The notes: a model not told the origin generated them from the letters alone. Numbered from the stretch's first letter, positions 30,641 through 42,689 are shown. The stretch is 64,000 nucleotides of DNA from Trichobilharzia regenti (GCA_944472135.2 OX235270.1:144661632-144725631); one strand, 5' to 3'. Made by a program: numbers and translations.

Positions 30641-31560
30641 AAGAGTTCTGATGAAGAGTAAGCGGGTGAAAATAAAGAACCGTTAGCATTTATGAATTTA
30701 TCAATTGTAAGAGAAGAGGTTGAGTTATGTCATAATGACTTATTTTATAAATCAATAAGATATGAGTGAGGGCCAAAAAAGATTTGAAGAGAAAATAACA
30801 CTTAGGTGGGTAGTATTCAGCTTATTTCCTACCACAGTGCCATCGATGTCACATGAGTCATACTGTGGTAAGAGCTAGCTACAAGCCAGAAATTGTAGAC
30901 AACAATTGAAATCAATGTTATGTCATGAGAAAAAACAATAACAAAGCTTAACCTTCAGGGACTCACCAACCAATCACGGTAGATTTAACGTGTGCAAATA
31001 CGATTCTCAGATATATGGATTAACTTTCTAAGAAACGGTCACAAGGAGTGCAGAATAACCTTCAGCAAGAAAATAGCCAATCAAAAGACGTTGCTTCTCT
31101 GCTAACAATAACGAATAATAACTCACATAAAAAATCTATAAATATCCCCTTATTTTCTCAATAAATAATCTGCTGACTGGCCCTTGTCTTCTGCCGTTAC
31201 AATACGACTGAATCGGTTTACACAGGTGTTGTTCTCGCCTGAAACTAAAACTAACAGTCTGACATTTACAGGGTGATGCTGATTTTAATGACCAAAAGGT
31301 CACTGTTACTTTGAGAAGTCCAGTTTAAATGAGTTGTGAAGTAAACGACAATGGAAAGATCTCACATTAGTTAAGATTATCCATTTTAGTAAACCAACTG
31401 CTTCAAATAAACTAACCACTGAGTGTTTGTCAGTTCACTTGACTGGAATCAACAGACTATCTGCCTGAATGACACTGCTGCACGAGATAATAACATTTTT
31501 CATAAGAGAAATAAGACTAGTAATGTGAAAAACGAAAATCAAGATAAATGTTTTATTTTT
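30641..31560. other. Intronic sequence, nothing recognised
   Basis: About 900 bases without a recognisable gene, repeat or RNA. Confidence 0.3.
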
Positions 31561-31574
31561 TATTATTTTTTTAT

Positions 31575-31806
31575 TTTTTTACGTTCGCAGTGAAACATAG
31601 GGTTTCGAACTAGAACTATGAAGTTTCGGTAGCAGTGGTGTTTTTGATTTTTACGGGATGGGATTGCTAGTATCATGCTCAGCCCCCCCCTTATTAGCAG
31701 CCTTATTACTAGCTTAGCGATGTACAGGAGTGCGTCTGTGGCCGAGGATCCGACCCCATACCACATGCTTAGTTGATGAGCATTCTACCACTGTGCCACC
31801 GACGCA
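31575..31806 (-). repeat. tRNA-headed SINE, copy 5
   Basis: Minus strand: GTGCGTCGGTGGCACAGTGG head at 31806-31787 with A box, damaged B box (ggatccgacccca seen on the plus strand), body, and the tail ending at an oligo-A (plus-strand T-run at 31555-31580). Confidence 0.8.
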
Positions 31807-32324
31807 CAAAAATAAATAATAGGGGTTTCAAAACCTCGATAGTAATCTGCATAAAAATGCCGAATATCAGAAGTTCTCTGCAGGATTCCTAAAAAGCCTG
31901 AAATTAGAGTGACGTTTAAACCGACCAACTCAATCAGAGGTAAACTGTCGGCAAAAGGACCCAATAGATCAAATTAGGGATGAAAATAGTACAAATTACC
32001 AGATCTCGGGTAATGACTGTAAGATCAATTACATAGGTCAGACTAGTAGGTCAAGGTCAAAGAGATTACTAAAACAAAAGCATTTAACCAGGTCTAGAAT
32101 GATTGACCCTGTCAAATTAGGCAGTGTAGGGAAAACTCTAGCAATTGCAAGGAATCATACAACAAAAAAGGATGGTGTGAAAGTATTAAAAAGTAATAAA
32201 GCCAAGTGGGGAGAGAAAGAGAGGTGAATCACGTAATCTGTGTTCAGAGAATCGATACCAGACATGTGAAGCAGAAATGATGCGGCACCAGTCGCATATA
32301 TATATAGAAGATATGAGATGCTCA
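31807..32324. other. Intronic sequence, nothing recognised
   Basis: Contains a short AT run near 32300-32310. Nothing else was identified. Confidence 0.3.
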
Positions 32325-32598
32325 CTAGCGACTGGCCCTATTCAGATTACCTGAGGTTCTAGTGAGAAGTCGTGACCAGTAAGGTGCAGCTGATCGGGTG
32401 TGAGGACAAATACTCACCGAAGACATTGGCTAGGGGTCGTGGTATGTCGTGAATTGGCAGAAGTTAGATTCAATTGGCGATTGGATCGGGTCCCAGTGGC
32501 TTAATGGCATACGAGCTAGCTCGCCTTGTAACCAGAAGGTCCTGGGTGCGAACGCTCGCGGTGGGTGCGTACTGCTGAAGAGTTCCAAACTAGGACAT
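32325..32598 (+). repeat. 401-bp-type monomer truncated inside its ribozyme
   Basis: Starts at gatgctcactagcgactggc, the common 5' end of dispersed copies, and runs through the A box (gtggcttaatgg) and a damaged B box. It ends right after helix II (CTGAAGAGTTCCAAACTAGG, then AC). The catalytic GAAA and everything beyond are absent. Confidence 0.85.
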
Positions 32599-32759
32599 TA
32601 ATAATCACACCTGCATTTGGTTTTTGACACTTTTCTTTAAACCAGCGCATACTTCATCTTACTATTAGACTAATATCACACATCTGCCTTCGACTCTCTA
32701 CCTAGGCCCCTCTTTGTTAAACAAGCTTGCTGTGTCCAAGCACAGTGCTGAATTATCAA

Positions 32760-33655
32760 GTGGTTGCATTTCTTTTTTTTTGATAGGAAGCAGTACACTG
32801 TTCACAATGGAAAGTTCTCCACCGTCTACTTACTCCAGCCGGTGTTCCTCACAGTTAGGGTGCTGTTCCTCCTCCCCATCTGTTTTTTTTCTCCTTACAT
32901 AACGATTCTGTTAAGTTTGCTGGTGACTCATCTGAATGTATCTATGCTGGGGTTACTTCTCAGTCAGACTGTTCCAAAATGAATAACCCCTTTTTATCAG
33001 AAATTGGTCAGTAGTCACTGAGGTCAAATGGTCTTATGCTAAATCCGCCTTCTAAAATGTCAGACTGTTAATTTCACTTTCGGACGCAAGCCATTTACAT
33101 GAACTAGTTAGTTCACATGGTTTCATCAGTATAGATGGTACAGAATTTGAAACTAAATCGAATGTTAAATACCTTGGACTATGTATTTCCTCTGATCGCC
33201 TTTCCTGGTCTTCCCACATCATGTTAGTTTCCAGAAAGATATTTTGTATAACATTGTGTGCGACGAAGTTAAGGCAACCTGGTAACACTCAGTCAGTCTC
33301 TACTTTCCAATTTTTTTAATTCCTGTATTCTGCCTAAACTTCTTTTTTCTCCTCTGCTTTAATCTTTGTTATAGTGTAAAAGGCACTAAAAGCCGTTAGT
33401 AGGGCGGCTGGAGTATTGCTGAACCAACTCGTTAATACTGGTGTAGATGGACACATGGACTTCTGCTGAAAAATATCGATTATTATCTTGTCAAGCCCTT
33501 AACATCCTCTCTATACACAACTCTCTCTTTACATCTCATCAGGTAGAAGTAGGAGCAACCAGAGAAGACTATTATGCTCGGACAACTAAGTACAAAAACT
33601 GCAATAACTCATTTGTCGGACACATATTTTATGTGATGAGAAGAGTGTAAGGCAG
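32760..33655 (+). pseudogene. CR1/SR1-like retrotransposon fragment, copy A
   Basis: Decayed reverse transcriptase. A VKFAGDSSE stretch parallels the FADD box (second A changed to G), then SNGLMLNPPSKMSD and KYLGLCISSDRLSWSSHI blocks follow. Ends near 33655 with the YYARTTKYKNCNNSFVGHI-like block and directly abuts copy B. Confidence 0.65.
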
Positions 33656-34855
33656 GATAATACCAAAATAAATAGCTTTCTATCGGAAGTCAGCAAATGG
33701 TCTGAGTCTAACGGTCTTAAACTGAATCCTTCTAAGTGTTGATTTCAGCTTAAGATGTAAACGACAGTTAAAAGAAGTCATCGATTCTCATGACACTTGT
33801 AAAATTGACGACAATGATATAGGAATCAAATCAGAAATTAAGTATCTTGAACTCATTCTCTCTTCTGATCTCTCCTGGTCTTCCCATGTCTTAGCAATCT
33901 CCAGTAAAATATTCCGCCTGACATTTTACATTAAGAAGTTAAGACACTCGGGTATAACTTAACCCCTACTCTTACAGTTCATAAACTCTTGCATCCTACC
34001 TATTCTTCTTTATTGTTCACCCTTATTCTTTCCTGGTTTGCTTAAAAAAGACTATGTCACAATTCGTAGAATACTGAAGACTGTCAGTAGGGTGAGTGGT
34101 GTCCCAGTGGACCACATAGTTAACGTCGTTGTCGATAGGCATTTGACTTCGTGCAATAAATTTGCTAAAGGGATTTTGTCTGACTTGGAGCATCCGCTTT
34201 ACCCTCAGCTTTCACCTTGCATCTCCTCAGGTAGAACAAGGAGTAACTTCAGAAAACTGTATGCTCGCACGTCTAAGTATAGAAATTCTATGATACCATA
34301 CTTGGCACGTATTTTATGTGATGAAAATAGTGTCAGGCAAGAATTAACTAACCTTTTTTCATCTAGTAAATAAACAATTTCCTCCATCCATTCTTATATA
34401 CCTTCAAGTTTTACTTTTATTACTTCTATTATATTTATGGTCCTGTTACTTCTCTGTTTTTTTTACTCTCAGAATTGCAAACATGACGGCAGTAATCTTT
34501 GTTTTTCCCCTCACCATATCATGTAAAGAAAACATTATATTCAATATTTTTAAACATGTTAGGATTTCTATACCACATTGCCAATACTGTGTGACACAAG
34601 CCAACGGCAATTTTCACTTGTATTCTTATTATTATTACCCTAGCTGTTATCATTATTATTGCTATTTCCATTTTATATGCTGCATGTTTTTGACACTACC
34701 TCTATTGTAAATGTGGAAAATTTTCTGTGTGATTAATTTTTATTTATAATTTGAGGAAATTAGATGCAATATTGTGATTAATGCTGAAAATTCCATTCTG
34801 TATCACAAGTACTGTTTTTGGAATAAAGTAAATCATTATTATTATTATTATTAAA
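33656..34855 (+). pseudogene. CR1/SR1-like retrotransposon fragment, copy B with 3' end
   Basis: Translation shows IKYLELILSSDLSWSSHV, then RLTFYIKKLRHSGIT in broken frames. The open frame 34038-34373 (111 codons) then reads RILKTVSRVSGVPVDHIVNV through GRTRSNFRKLYARTSKYRNS to a stop. This is the usual C-terminal end of this clade. The 3' untranslated region ends with a polyadenylation-like AATAAA and ATT repeats at about 34830-34855. Confidence 0.72.
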
Positions 34856-35098
34856 GTGGAAGTCTAAGTAAGCGGCCTAACTTCTTTTCATTCACTATTG
34901 CATTGGTGTTAATATTTCCACGAAAATTCTAATTTTATATTCATATTTTTATTGAATAATATTATTAGTGTTAGTACCACTGTTTTAGTTATCGCCTCTG
35001 TAATGAGAAAGTTAGATGCAATACTGTACTACTACATGCTGAAAATTCTATATTTGTACCAAAACAAATACTATATGGAATAAAACTATTATTATTAC
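34856..35098 (+). repeat. Second CR1-like 3' terminus
   Basis: Ends tgctgaaaattctatatttg, tatggaataaaac and ATT repeats at 35085-35098, a diverged version of the terminus at 34789-34850. It suggests the tail of a third, older insertion. Confidence 0.5.
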
Positions 35099-35199
35099 AG
35101 CTGATTTCAGCTGGGTTCACAAGAGAGTTCCAGAGACTTTATTATGTTGAAATATGGACAATTTCTTCTCTAATATTCACTAGTCTGACTGTGTGTCAG

Positions 35200-35435
35200 C
35201 TGTTCAGCGGTAGAATATATTCTTAAACTACGCATGTCGTCCGGTGTCCAATACCCAGGCGCCGACGCGCTCCTAGACTTCTCTCAGTTGGTAGTAGTAA
35301 TGCCGGGGAAAGAGGGGCAGTTAGGTGTGAAGCTAACACCCCGATCCTATAAGAAACAAACAAAGTTGCTATTAGAACATCAAAGCTCAAGTCTGAATCC
35401 CTATGTTCCATGCAGAACGCAAAAGAATAAAAAAG
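35200..35435 (+). repeat. SINE copy 6, strongly decayed
   Basis: Shows gttcagcggtagaata (A-box region), the body ggtgtgaagctaacacccc and the tail ccctatgttccatgcagaacg. The B box is not recognisable. Confidence 0.6.
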
Positions 35436-35889
35436 AACTCTCAATATGAAGGATTTCACTGAGGCATAACGGAGTCATTTTAGACGAAATGAAAAAAGCA
35501 ACAGCATGATCTTTGAGGAAAATACTAGAACGTTTTAATTTCATTCGTTTGCTGATGAGATATATTCGGATATATATTAGTTCACAACTGATATTCAAAT
35601 TTCATCCATTCAACCAGAAGTGAATGCCAAAACATTTCCCTGATGGTAGCTGGTCTCTTCATGAATGCATTTAAAGATTACATCTTTTCAAACATACTAA
35701 CACCTAAAATATCTCTGAGAAACGCTGATAATACTTTCGTTGGTTTAATATTTTCTCCTTAAAGCTGTTAGTAGCATTAAATAAAGAAACGTCAGTAAAA
35801 GAAAAGAATTTCGTTGTTTTTCCATTCACTAGGAACAACAAAACTCTTATAACCATGTCATAAATGTAACTTGTCAAAATCTAACTAAC
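35436..35889. other. Intronic sequence, nothing recognised
   Basis: No feature identified up to the donor of the exon ending at 35890. Confidence 0.3.
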
Positions 35890-36180
35890 CTGTAGGAACA
35901 TCAATGTAAAAACCGTCTGATTCACCACTGGCTGTATTTCTTTGGTTGTCTACACTGTCATACCGACATAAATTGGGCACTTCCAGTGAACTTTTGCGAC
36001 TAGAAGAACTGTTCTCTGATTCCATAAGATTCTGTAGCCACTTGACGATAGGTTCCCATTTCTCTGGATAATTTGATAGATATTTTACTACAGCCGAATT
36101 CTGAGAAGACAATTCAACAATGAATTTTGTACATTGATAAGCTCGTCGAGGATCTTGGCTATGTTCTTCATGAATTAAAT
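35890..36180 (-). CDS. USP9X-like deubiquitinase exon
   Basis: Acceptor ctccttcaag|AT at 36180 and donor ACAG|GTTAGT at 35890. Encodes DLIHEEHSQDPRRAYQCTKF, then a YLSNYPEKWEPIVKWLQNLM segment, an acidic serine-rich stretch (ESENSSSSRKSS), and GFYIDVPTG. The YPEKWEPIVKWLQNL block matches the conserved hydrophobic helix just before the C terminus of USP9X-type proteases (from memory: HHWSWAVQWLQ). Phase 1 in and phase 1 out both match the neighbouring exons. Confidence 0.75.
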
Positions 36181-36351
36181 CTTGAAGGAGAAAAATCAAC
36201 AACACAGGTGAGTTGTAAGTTTCTCTTAGTGAAGATTTAGGGATGAATACAGCTAATAAATCGGCTATTGCATGATAAAACCATATTTAATAACAATAAG
36301 AAAAGTGGTGCTATGACAGTCTATATATCACGTGTCAGCAAAGCATAGGAA

Positions 36352-36600
36352 CCACAGCAACAGTAGAGAATAGACACCACAGTTAAATGACCTTGAATCA
36401 GCCAATCAGATGATAGCTCAGCATTACAAATGCATGCTTTTCAGCATCTCCGTTGCAAGTGCCATTCTGATTCAGGGTTACGATTGGGGCAGGATTAAGT
36501 TAGAGTTATGATTAAAGTTAGGATGGTGCTGAGCGATCTGATTGGTTGGTTCAAGGTCATTTGACTGTGGTGTTTATTCTTGGCTGTTGTCGAAACTACA
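36352..36600. mobile_element. Candidate MITE with long terminal inverted repeats
   Basis: aatagacaccacagttaaat from 36371 mirrors atttgactgtggtgtttatt ending near 36582. The inverted arms extend about 45-60 bases (gaccttgaatcagccaatcaga against tctgattggttggttcaagg). The centre has no coding sequence. The subterminal ccaatcag/ctgattgg motif also occurs in the Merlin element at 57257-58130, hinting at a relation. Confidence 0.6.
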
Positions 36601-36714
36601 TAGAATATTAATTCATCATTTCAGTGAAGGCACATATAACTAATCAGAATAACTTCGACAACAGAGAATAAGTTCTACAGGTAAGGTTGTGTATATTGCG
36701 GTAGTTTTGTTTCT

Positions 36715-36785
36715 CTCCAGAGTCTCAAATAGGACGAAATGCATATCCTGGATTCCACTGCTAGCCACCATCCACCAATTGTACG
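36715..36785 (+). repeat. S-alpha-like hammerhead remnant
   Basis: Only agagtctcaaataggac, GAAATGCATATC and CTGGATTCC remain, followed by the S-alpha end actgctagccaccatccacc. The left helix I and core are lost. Confidence 0.7.
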
Positions 36786-36999
36786 CATTCAACAAGTTTC
36801 TAAAATCAATCTAGACATCAACTCTGATGGAGTTTTATAAGGAAGTTGACTTAGCAACTTCTTAACTGAATGTTTTGATACCAGGTTGAATGTTATGATT
36901 AGGCGTAAAGCTAAATTGAATTTTACTTCATTAGATTTTGCAGTTTCTTTTTTGTGTTAGTCATAAATCGGTGGAATGAAGCGGAACGTTGACATTGAA

Positions 37000-38037
37000 A
37001 AGAAAGAAAAAAAGTGACACTGAGCAGCGTCACAGAGGCAACTTGTGTAGACGGACGCCCGAACATCAACACTCAAACTAAAGTAGAAGTCATGAATGCC
37101 GTAAAGTTCATCAAGGCTGGGGAAGCGGCATGATCACACAGGATTTCTGCAGAAGCAGTGAAGATGGGCGCAGAGATCTCACTAGACATGTCATGACACG
37201 AGTGCAGAAGGTGTGGAATAAAGGAAGATACCTGTTGATTTCAAGCGAGTATATCTTGTCAAAGTTCCAAAACAAAGCGACCTAAGTCTTTGCAGGAACT
37301 GATGAGAAACTATGCTAGTATCCACCCCAAGCACAATATGTGGTCTCATCATCCTGGAGAGTAAACGATGATGTGGATGATAGATTTTATCCGGAACAGA
37401 CCGGACCGAAGAAAAACTAGTCACATGAGAATCGAATGCAAGGATACCCGTCATCATCGGAAAGAGCATAAAATGGCATTCAATTTTCTACGTCGACTTC
37501 ACCAACTCCGAAAAGGCAGGGAAGTAACTCGGAAACTGTTTCAACAATACGAAGTGTCGCAAACCCTTATAAACCTCATTCAGTAGCTATATGATGATGC
37601 CACGTGTCAAGTAGTTGACAACAGAAAGCGAAGTAAAGCCCTCGAAGGGAAGGCAGAAGCAGGACAAAGCTGTCTACTGTCACTGACAGTATTCCTGATT
37701 GTGCTTGACTGGCTCATGTGTCGACTTTGATCAAAGTTCATTGACTGGCGCATTCGGTAGACTGACAAATAGGCCTTAACAGATATGGACTCCGCGAACA
37801 CCCTATGTCTCGAAAATCTACAGAAGAAATCCAGCACGCTGGAAGAAGAAGCTGCGAAGACAGAACTTCAGGTGAACGTAGGAAAGACAAAAGTGATAAA
37901 GATATCTGGCGACCAACAACAACCAATCACCATCAACTGGAGGAATTTAAACGAAGTTATCAGTTTCATCTATCTAGGGAGCATAGTTCCAGCTATAGGC
38001 TTCCCCGAGGAAATTCACTACTACTTCTCACAGATTT
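37000..38037 (+). pseudogene. RTE copy, decayed, reverse-transcriptase half
   Basis: Matches the intact element from the EVMNAVKFIKAG-like block (KSEVLNAIKMLKTG) through TLEEEAAKTELQVNVGKTK at 37840-37900 to an FIYLGSIVPA block near 37965-38000. Stops and frame changes are frequent. It is unusually diverged compared with the copy at 15297-16088. Confidence 0.75.
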
Positions 38038-38157
38038 GACAATACAAGTATCACTGGTCATAAATGAAAGCATAGAAAAGGAACTGTCTTAGACCTTTTA
38101 ATGCCCTCTAAATTTATGTCATGTAGTAGTCCAGTATCAAATGTGTAACTGATTTAC

Positions 38158-38473
38158 CTAATAAACCTTGAACTTGTGGCGGTCCATATTCATTCGTTTC
38201 TTGATCATTATTCTGAGAGTTGGAATCATTTGAATATAAATCATTATCATTCGTTTCTGTTTTACTCCATGCCCACAGAGTTCGATCTCCATTAGGACGT
38301 GGTGACCATATCCATTTGTTATTACTGAATACAACTTTCTGATTAATCAAACCATCAATAACAGCTACAATTCTAGCCGGTTGAATTGAATCAGTGAGGC
38401 GTAGAAGTTCACCGAGTAAATCAAAGTACTGGCGTAATTCACTTTGAGGACGATTACGCAAACGATCGAGTAA
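38158..38473 (-). CDS. USP9X-like deubiquitinase exon
   Basis: Acceptor gaaattttag|TTACTC at 38473 and donor TTAG|GTAAAT at 38158. Encodes LLDRLRNRPQSELRQYFDLL, then GELLRLTDSIQPARIVAVID, a VVFSNNKWIWSPRPNGDRTL block, and an asparagine-rich linker ending VQGLL. Enters in phase 0 and leaves in phase 1, matching both neighbours. The tryptophan-rich WIWSPRP block is distinctive, but the annotator cannot place it in a named domain. Confidence 0.72.
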
Positions 38474-38747
38474 CTAAAATTTCATCAGAAAAAAAAGTAG
38501 AACAGAAAGTACTAGGCTAATAAAATGCTTGCAATGCCAAAGTGTCTGTGAATGATGCTCACCATTATACGAGTCACTAAATTTACTGCTGATATGCTCA
38601 CTGGAGGTAACTAGATTGTTTCGAATTGCACAGACGGTAGTTCTGTTAGGGAAATAGTTTTTTATTGATAATAGCTTGATTCCACGCAGTATTTTCAGTA
38701 CAAGTATGAAATTTTCAGCATGTGATTTAGGCCGACCATAAATATCA

Positions 38748-38826
38748 GGTGTGCGTCGGCAGGGGATCAAACCCCTGACCATATGTATGGTCGGTGAGAG
38801 TCCTAACCGCTGCGCCACCGACGCAC
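38748..38826 (-). repeat. SINE head only
   Basis: The minus strand reads gtgcgtcggtggcgcagcgg (A box) and a B-box-like ggtttgatcccct, then stops where the body should start. A head-only fragment. Confidence 0.7.
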
Positions 38827-39229
38827 ACAATATACACGAAGCATACTGAGTAGTTCAAATGATATTACGAGGGCGTACTGAATGCATCTACCAAAATGTC
38901 AACTTCAACTGATAGGTCAATTTGCACGATAGTTCATCTGACTTTAAAGCGTGATGCTACCACTGCTGGAATCTCACAAACTTTCGGCGTGGATACAAAA
39001 ACGTTCATTTGACTTCTACTCAAGTGAACTCTTAACAGTGAAATCAAAATATCTGACAGAGTATCAAATGTCATTTATACTGCCCAGTAATGTTGTCTGT
39101 CTTAGTGTTCGACCATTAAACAATGCCATAAAATGGCATAGCAACTCCAACTACTTAAAGTTCTTTAAAAATCATCACATTCATAGTTATTCCTGAATCC
39201 GGTGAAATCGTTAACTAGGTAGAGGGAAA
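38827..39229. other. Intronic sequence, nothing recognised
   Basis: The 81-codon frame at 38951-39196 has no recognisable domain. Confidence 0.25.
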
Positions 39230-39605
39230 GCTTAACAAACTCCTAGGCAAGAAAGAGCGTTCTTCAAGGATGTTCGGACCTAGGTTTCGTGTATGTTGGG
39301 ATTCATCAGCAATGCGTACCTGCAACCTTGAAGGAGCTAATCTCCCTCCTGAGATCCGAATCGGGCCATTCATTGTTGGAATCAGAAGGGACATGAGTTC
39401 CTACAAGACTGGAAATACGCCTTGCTGAGTACTAGCAACAAGCGCAAAACCCAGGTTCAAGGATTCCTACCGACTACCTCTAACCATATGTAATAACAAT
39501 TTAGAGTGCACCATGATGGTGAGCCACCTAGAATGGTGGCCAGATTGTAGACCTGAGTGATAGAATTCAATCTGTAGCATGACACTAATTATTGTCTAGT
39601 GTCTA
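39230..39605 (+). repeat. Interspersed repeat, family C, copy 2
   Basis: Shares ctgcaaccttgaaggagcta, gacatgagttcctac, aaacccaggttcaaggattc and agaatggtggccagattg with other family C copies. The order is the same but several parts are missing. Confidence 0.6.
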
Positions 39606-39897
39606 GTCTAAGAAGTGTGGACCCTCCATCCCTTACGGTTGAATCTAAATGCTGATCGCCCCGTCTTGTTCAATGTGACTACTATAAGCTTCAGTTGGCG
39701 ACTTCATGTGATGTCATTCAGCATTAACACCAGTAACACAGATATATACATGCTTTGTTTCCCCATTTTATTGGAGTTGTTCGTTATTTCGTTTCGACTG
39801 AAACTACTTATTTTGTCTCTTCTCACTTTATGAAATCAAACTGTCTTATTTGCAAGAGGAATTTTGTTGGGACTTTATATGTTGGACGTTTGATAGC

Positions 39898-40250
39898 GGA
39901 TTTGTATCGATCAGAGAACCATTGCAAACCAGAGGGTTATTGGATAGCTGTTTCGTCATAGTTTGACCCTCCTTTGCAGTACGCACCCACCCTAAGGGGT
40001 TCGAACCCACAGCATCCAGTTACAAAGGAAGCTCGTAGACCATCCAGCCAATTAGAATCAACTCAGTATCCAGTTCATGAATTCCAACTCCTACCAAATC
40101 CTCCAAATTTTAGCGTCACTTGCACCAGCCAATGTGACCGGCGGGTATTTGTCCTTACGCCCTACCTGATGGACCCCACTGATCAAGACTTCTCATCAGG
40201 ACTCCAGAAAACTTCGCCATGTCACCAGTCACTAGCAAGCATCACATTAG
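39898..40250 (-). repeat. Dispersed 401-bp-type monomer, near full length
   Basis: Minus strand: 5' end near 40250 (gatgcttgctagtgactgg), body, A-box region, B box GGTTCGAACCC, and a ribozyme with core CAAAGGA and helix II changes (GGTC...ATGAC). Inactive. Confidence 0.78.
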
Positions 40251-40299
40251 TTTTCAGCAACGAATCTGTTGGGATTCCATTTGTTTGGATTCACTCTAA

Positions 40300-40550
40300 A
40301 AATCTGATGAGATGCTCACTAGTGACTGAATGAATGACAAGGTTTTTTGGAGTTCTGGTGCGAATTCATGGTTATTTGGGTCTGCCAGGTTGAGCATGAG
40401 GACAAATACTCGCCGATGACATTGACTATTGATCAAACTTGTGACTGGAAGGTCGTAGGTTCGGACCGCAGTAGGGACGTACTGATGAAAAGTATGGCTT
40501 TCCAATACTACCTAGTTTCCAATGGTTCTCCAATTAACATTCACCAATGG
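40300..40550 (+). repeat. Dispersed 401-bp-type monomer, opposite orientation
   Basis: Starts gatgagatgctcactagtgactg and contains ggagttctggtgcg, a B-box-like ggttcggaccgc and the ribozyme remnant gtactgatgaaaagta. It is joined to the minus-strand copy end to end at their shared 5' ends. Confidence 0.7.
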
Positions 40551-40747
40551 TCAAACTGGAAATGTCTTATTTTGATCCCTGTGTCTCTCTTATTATTATT
40601 TTTCACTTGATGCATATATAAAAGCAGTTAATATTTCTAAGACTTGAAGAAATGTGAATCTCCGTGTTGATAATGTTGATCCGTTTAATTGGCATACATT
40701 TTAACCAGTAAAACAATAAAAACCAAATTGTCTAATGTTTAACTTAC

Positions 40748-41292
40748 AGCTACAATGAAGCATTGAGAAGCATCCCATGAATTAGCAGATAAATGTATCA
40801 TAAGTTCACGAATCCTCTGTCTCAGCGGAAGAGATTCACTTCCAGATAGTGTTGATGAATCACTTGAATTTGCAGCAAGACCAGCGGCTGATACACTTCC
40901 ACTATTACTCATAGTGGTCGTAGAAGCCCCACTACCTGTTGCTGATGATGCATAGACAGAGAAAACTTGATTTCCGATGTCACCAAGAACAAGTGATGAA
41001 TTTAAGCTAGGGATAACAGGATTGTCGATATAGGCTTTTAAAAGGACTTCACACAATCTAAATAATCCGACAAGTTGAGTAGAGTATGGCTTTGTTGTAC
41101 TGGAATTATCACTGGTAGTTGGTTGAACCTGTGATACAGGAGGCTGTAAAACACGATTCGTCAGTGGTGGAATAGACAAACCAAGCCAAAGTACAGTCTC
41201 CTTTTGTGGACGAAGTAAGAGACGACTTTGTGAAGTTTGACGGTATGCCAATGGTGGATGAGCAGGAACTGCATCATGAAGAGATGGAGTAT
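40748..41292 (-). CDS. USP9X-like deubiquitinase exon (largest in window)
   Basis: Acceptor ttttgatatag|AT at 41292 and donor GCT|GTAAGT at 40748. Encodes about 182 residues beginning DTPSLHDAVPAHPPLAYRQT. Next come an ETVLWLGLSIPPLTNRVLQP block, a QLVGLFRLCEVLLKAYIDNP helix, a serine/threonine/glycine-rich low-complexity stretch, and a final SLPLRQRIRELMIHLSANSW followed by DASQCFIVA. Phase 1 in, phase 0 out, consistent with neighbours. The open frame continues upstream to 41578 by chance; the acceptor fixes the start. Confidence 0.78.
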
Positions 41293-42015
41293 CTATATCA
41301 AAATAAAAATAAAAGTTTGACACATCAGTAAAGAAGACGGTAATAGAACGAAAGACAGCCTTCCGGATACATTTTCCATTAATGAGGCTTGTCAATGGAC
41401 GTGAACACTGAACATTTGCTTCTGGAACTGGAAGCCATTGGTGGGCAAACTCGAAGGCGCGAATGGTTTGATCGTGTACAAGTTCGACGAAGACGAACAA
41501 AAACGAATAAAAGTACACAATAAATTTGTATAAAACATTTGTTTGTAGACTTGTACTGTTTTCCACTTTCATTGCCAAACAATATAACTTCGTTCTTATA
41601 ATACTGGTGTTTTGGAGTTAAAGTCGAAGAAAGTACATAGTAGTTATCGGTGCCAAGCATCTTCGTAACAATAGGAACTTGGGGATAAGTTCCTTGATAA
41701 GGCTGTTATAGTGACACTGAAGGAAGACCATCGGCTATATTGAGAATGGGATATAAAACGCTGAATAAATCATTTAACCGATCAACAAAAAAGCATCCAT
41801 GCCAAATAACATATAGGAAGGTAAACCCTCCAATCGACTGCAGAAACATAAGTCAGGCAGACACAAAATAAATAACACGTTATTTGATGGTTGATGATCG
41901 GTTATCATTGAAATCCGGAGTGAATATTTAATCCTATCTGTAGTCAGTAAAAACAGAACACACTAGCATTTAGTAGTGGAATTATTTATCGACAAACTGA
42001 TGTACAATTCTGATT
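41293..42015. other. Intronic sequence, nothing recognised
   Basis: Open frames in 41293-41660 are read-through of the exon frame. No repeat was recognised. Confidence 0.3.
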
Positions 42016-42019
42016 AAAC

Positions 42020-42480
42020 ATTGCCTTCATTTAGAGAACCATTAAAGTCCACGCTGTATTGGACAACTTGTTCGTCTTTGTTTGGGACTTTTCACAGTAC
42101 TCAGAAATAAACATCAAGCGTCAGGGATCGAACTCAGCAGGTTACGAGGTGAATTAGTACACTACTAAACTGTCGGGGCGGGATCTAGTGGCTCATTAAT
42201 TCTGACCTCTGCCAATTGAAAAATTGCGCAAAGAACATCCAATTTCACCGGTGAGTATTTGTCCTCACGCCCAACTTGGTGGACCCTGGTGACCATGGCT
42301 TCCCACTGGAAATTCATGGAAACTTTATCCTAGAGTGAGTCACTAGTGAGCAGAAGATTAGTTTCCAACCGTGATGGGTACGTACTGATGAGAAGTCCCA
42401 AACTTGGACGAAACCGATGTCCGAATCTCCCTGCATTTCAGGGCTTCTCTAACTGAAATCCATTCGTGATCGAACACTTG
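42020..42480. repeat. 401-bp-type monomer (minus) joined to an inverted ribozyme end (plus)
   Basis: 42020-42360 is a minus-strand copy with recognisable body (gtgaccatggcttcccactg). 42364-42480 is a plus-strand piece with gggtacgtactgatgagaag, TCCCAAACTTGGACGAAAC and the 3' end. It resembles the foldbacks at 8257-8526 and 50231-50338, but is older. Confidence 0.68.
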
Positions 42481-42689
42481 AAAACTGGTGTACATTTGTA
42501 GGAAAATACGCATACCCTAAATTAAGATAGCTATTTCCATATATCCTTCTTACTGTGCTGTTTTTTGTCTTCCTTTCATCTTTTCGTACAAGGATCTTTT
42601 ATTTCTTCTCTTCTCAGTTTAATCCATCCGTCAGTTATTCAATGTTCTAGTGGAAGACATCGTACACAATACACTCGTTACGCCTCCCA

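Noticed and set aside
30641..30690. Hammerhead at ctgatgaagagtaagcgggtgaaa
   Set aside because: CTGATGA and GAAA are present, but no helix II can form between them and helix I strands do not match.
41293..41660. Coding extension of the 40748-41292 exon
   Set aside because: A good acceptor at 41292 matches the phase of the preceding exon, and the upstream part resembles intron sequence.
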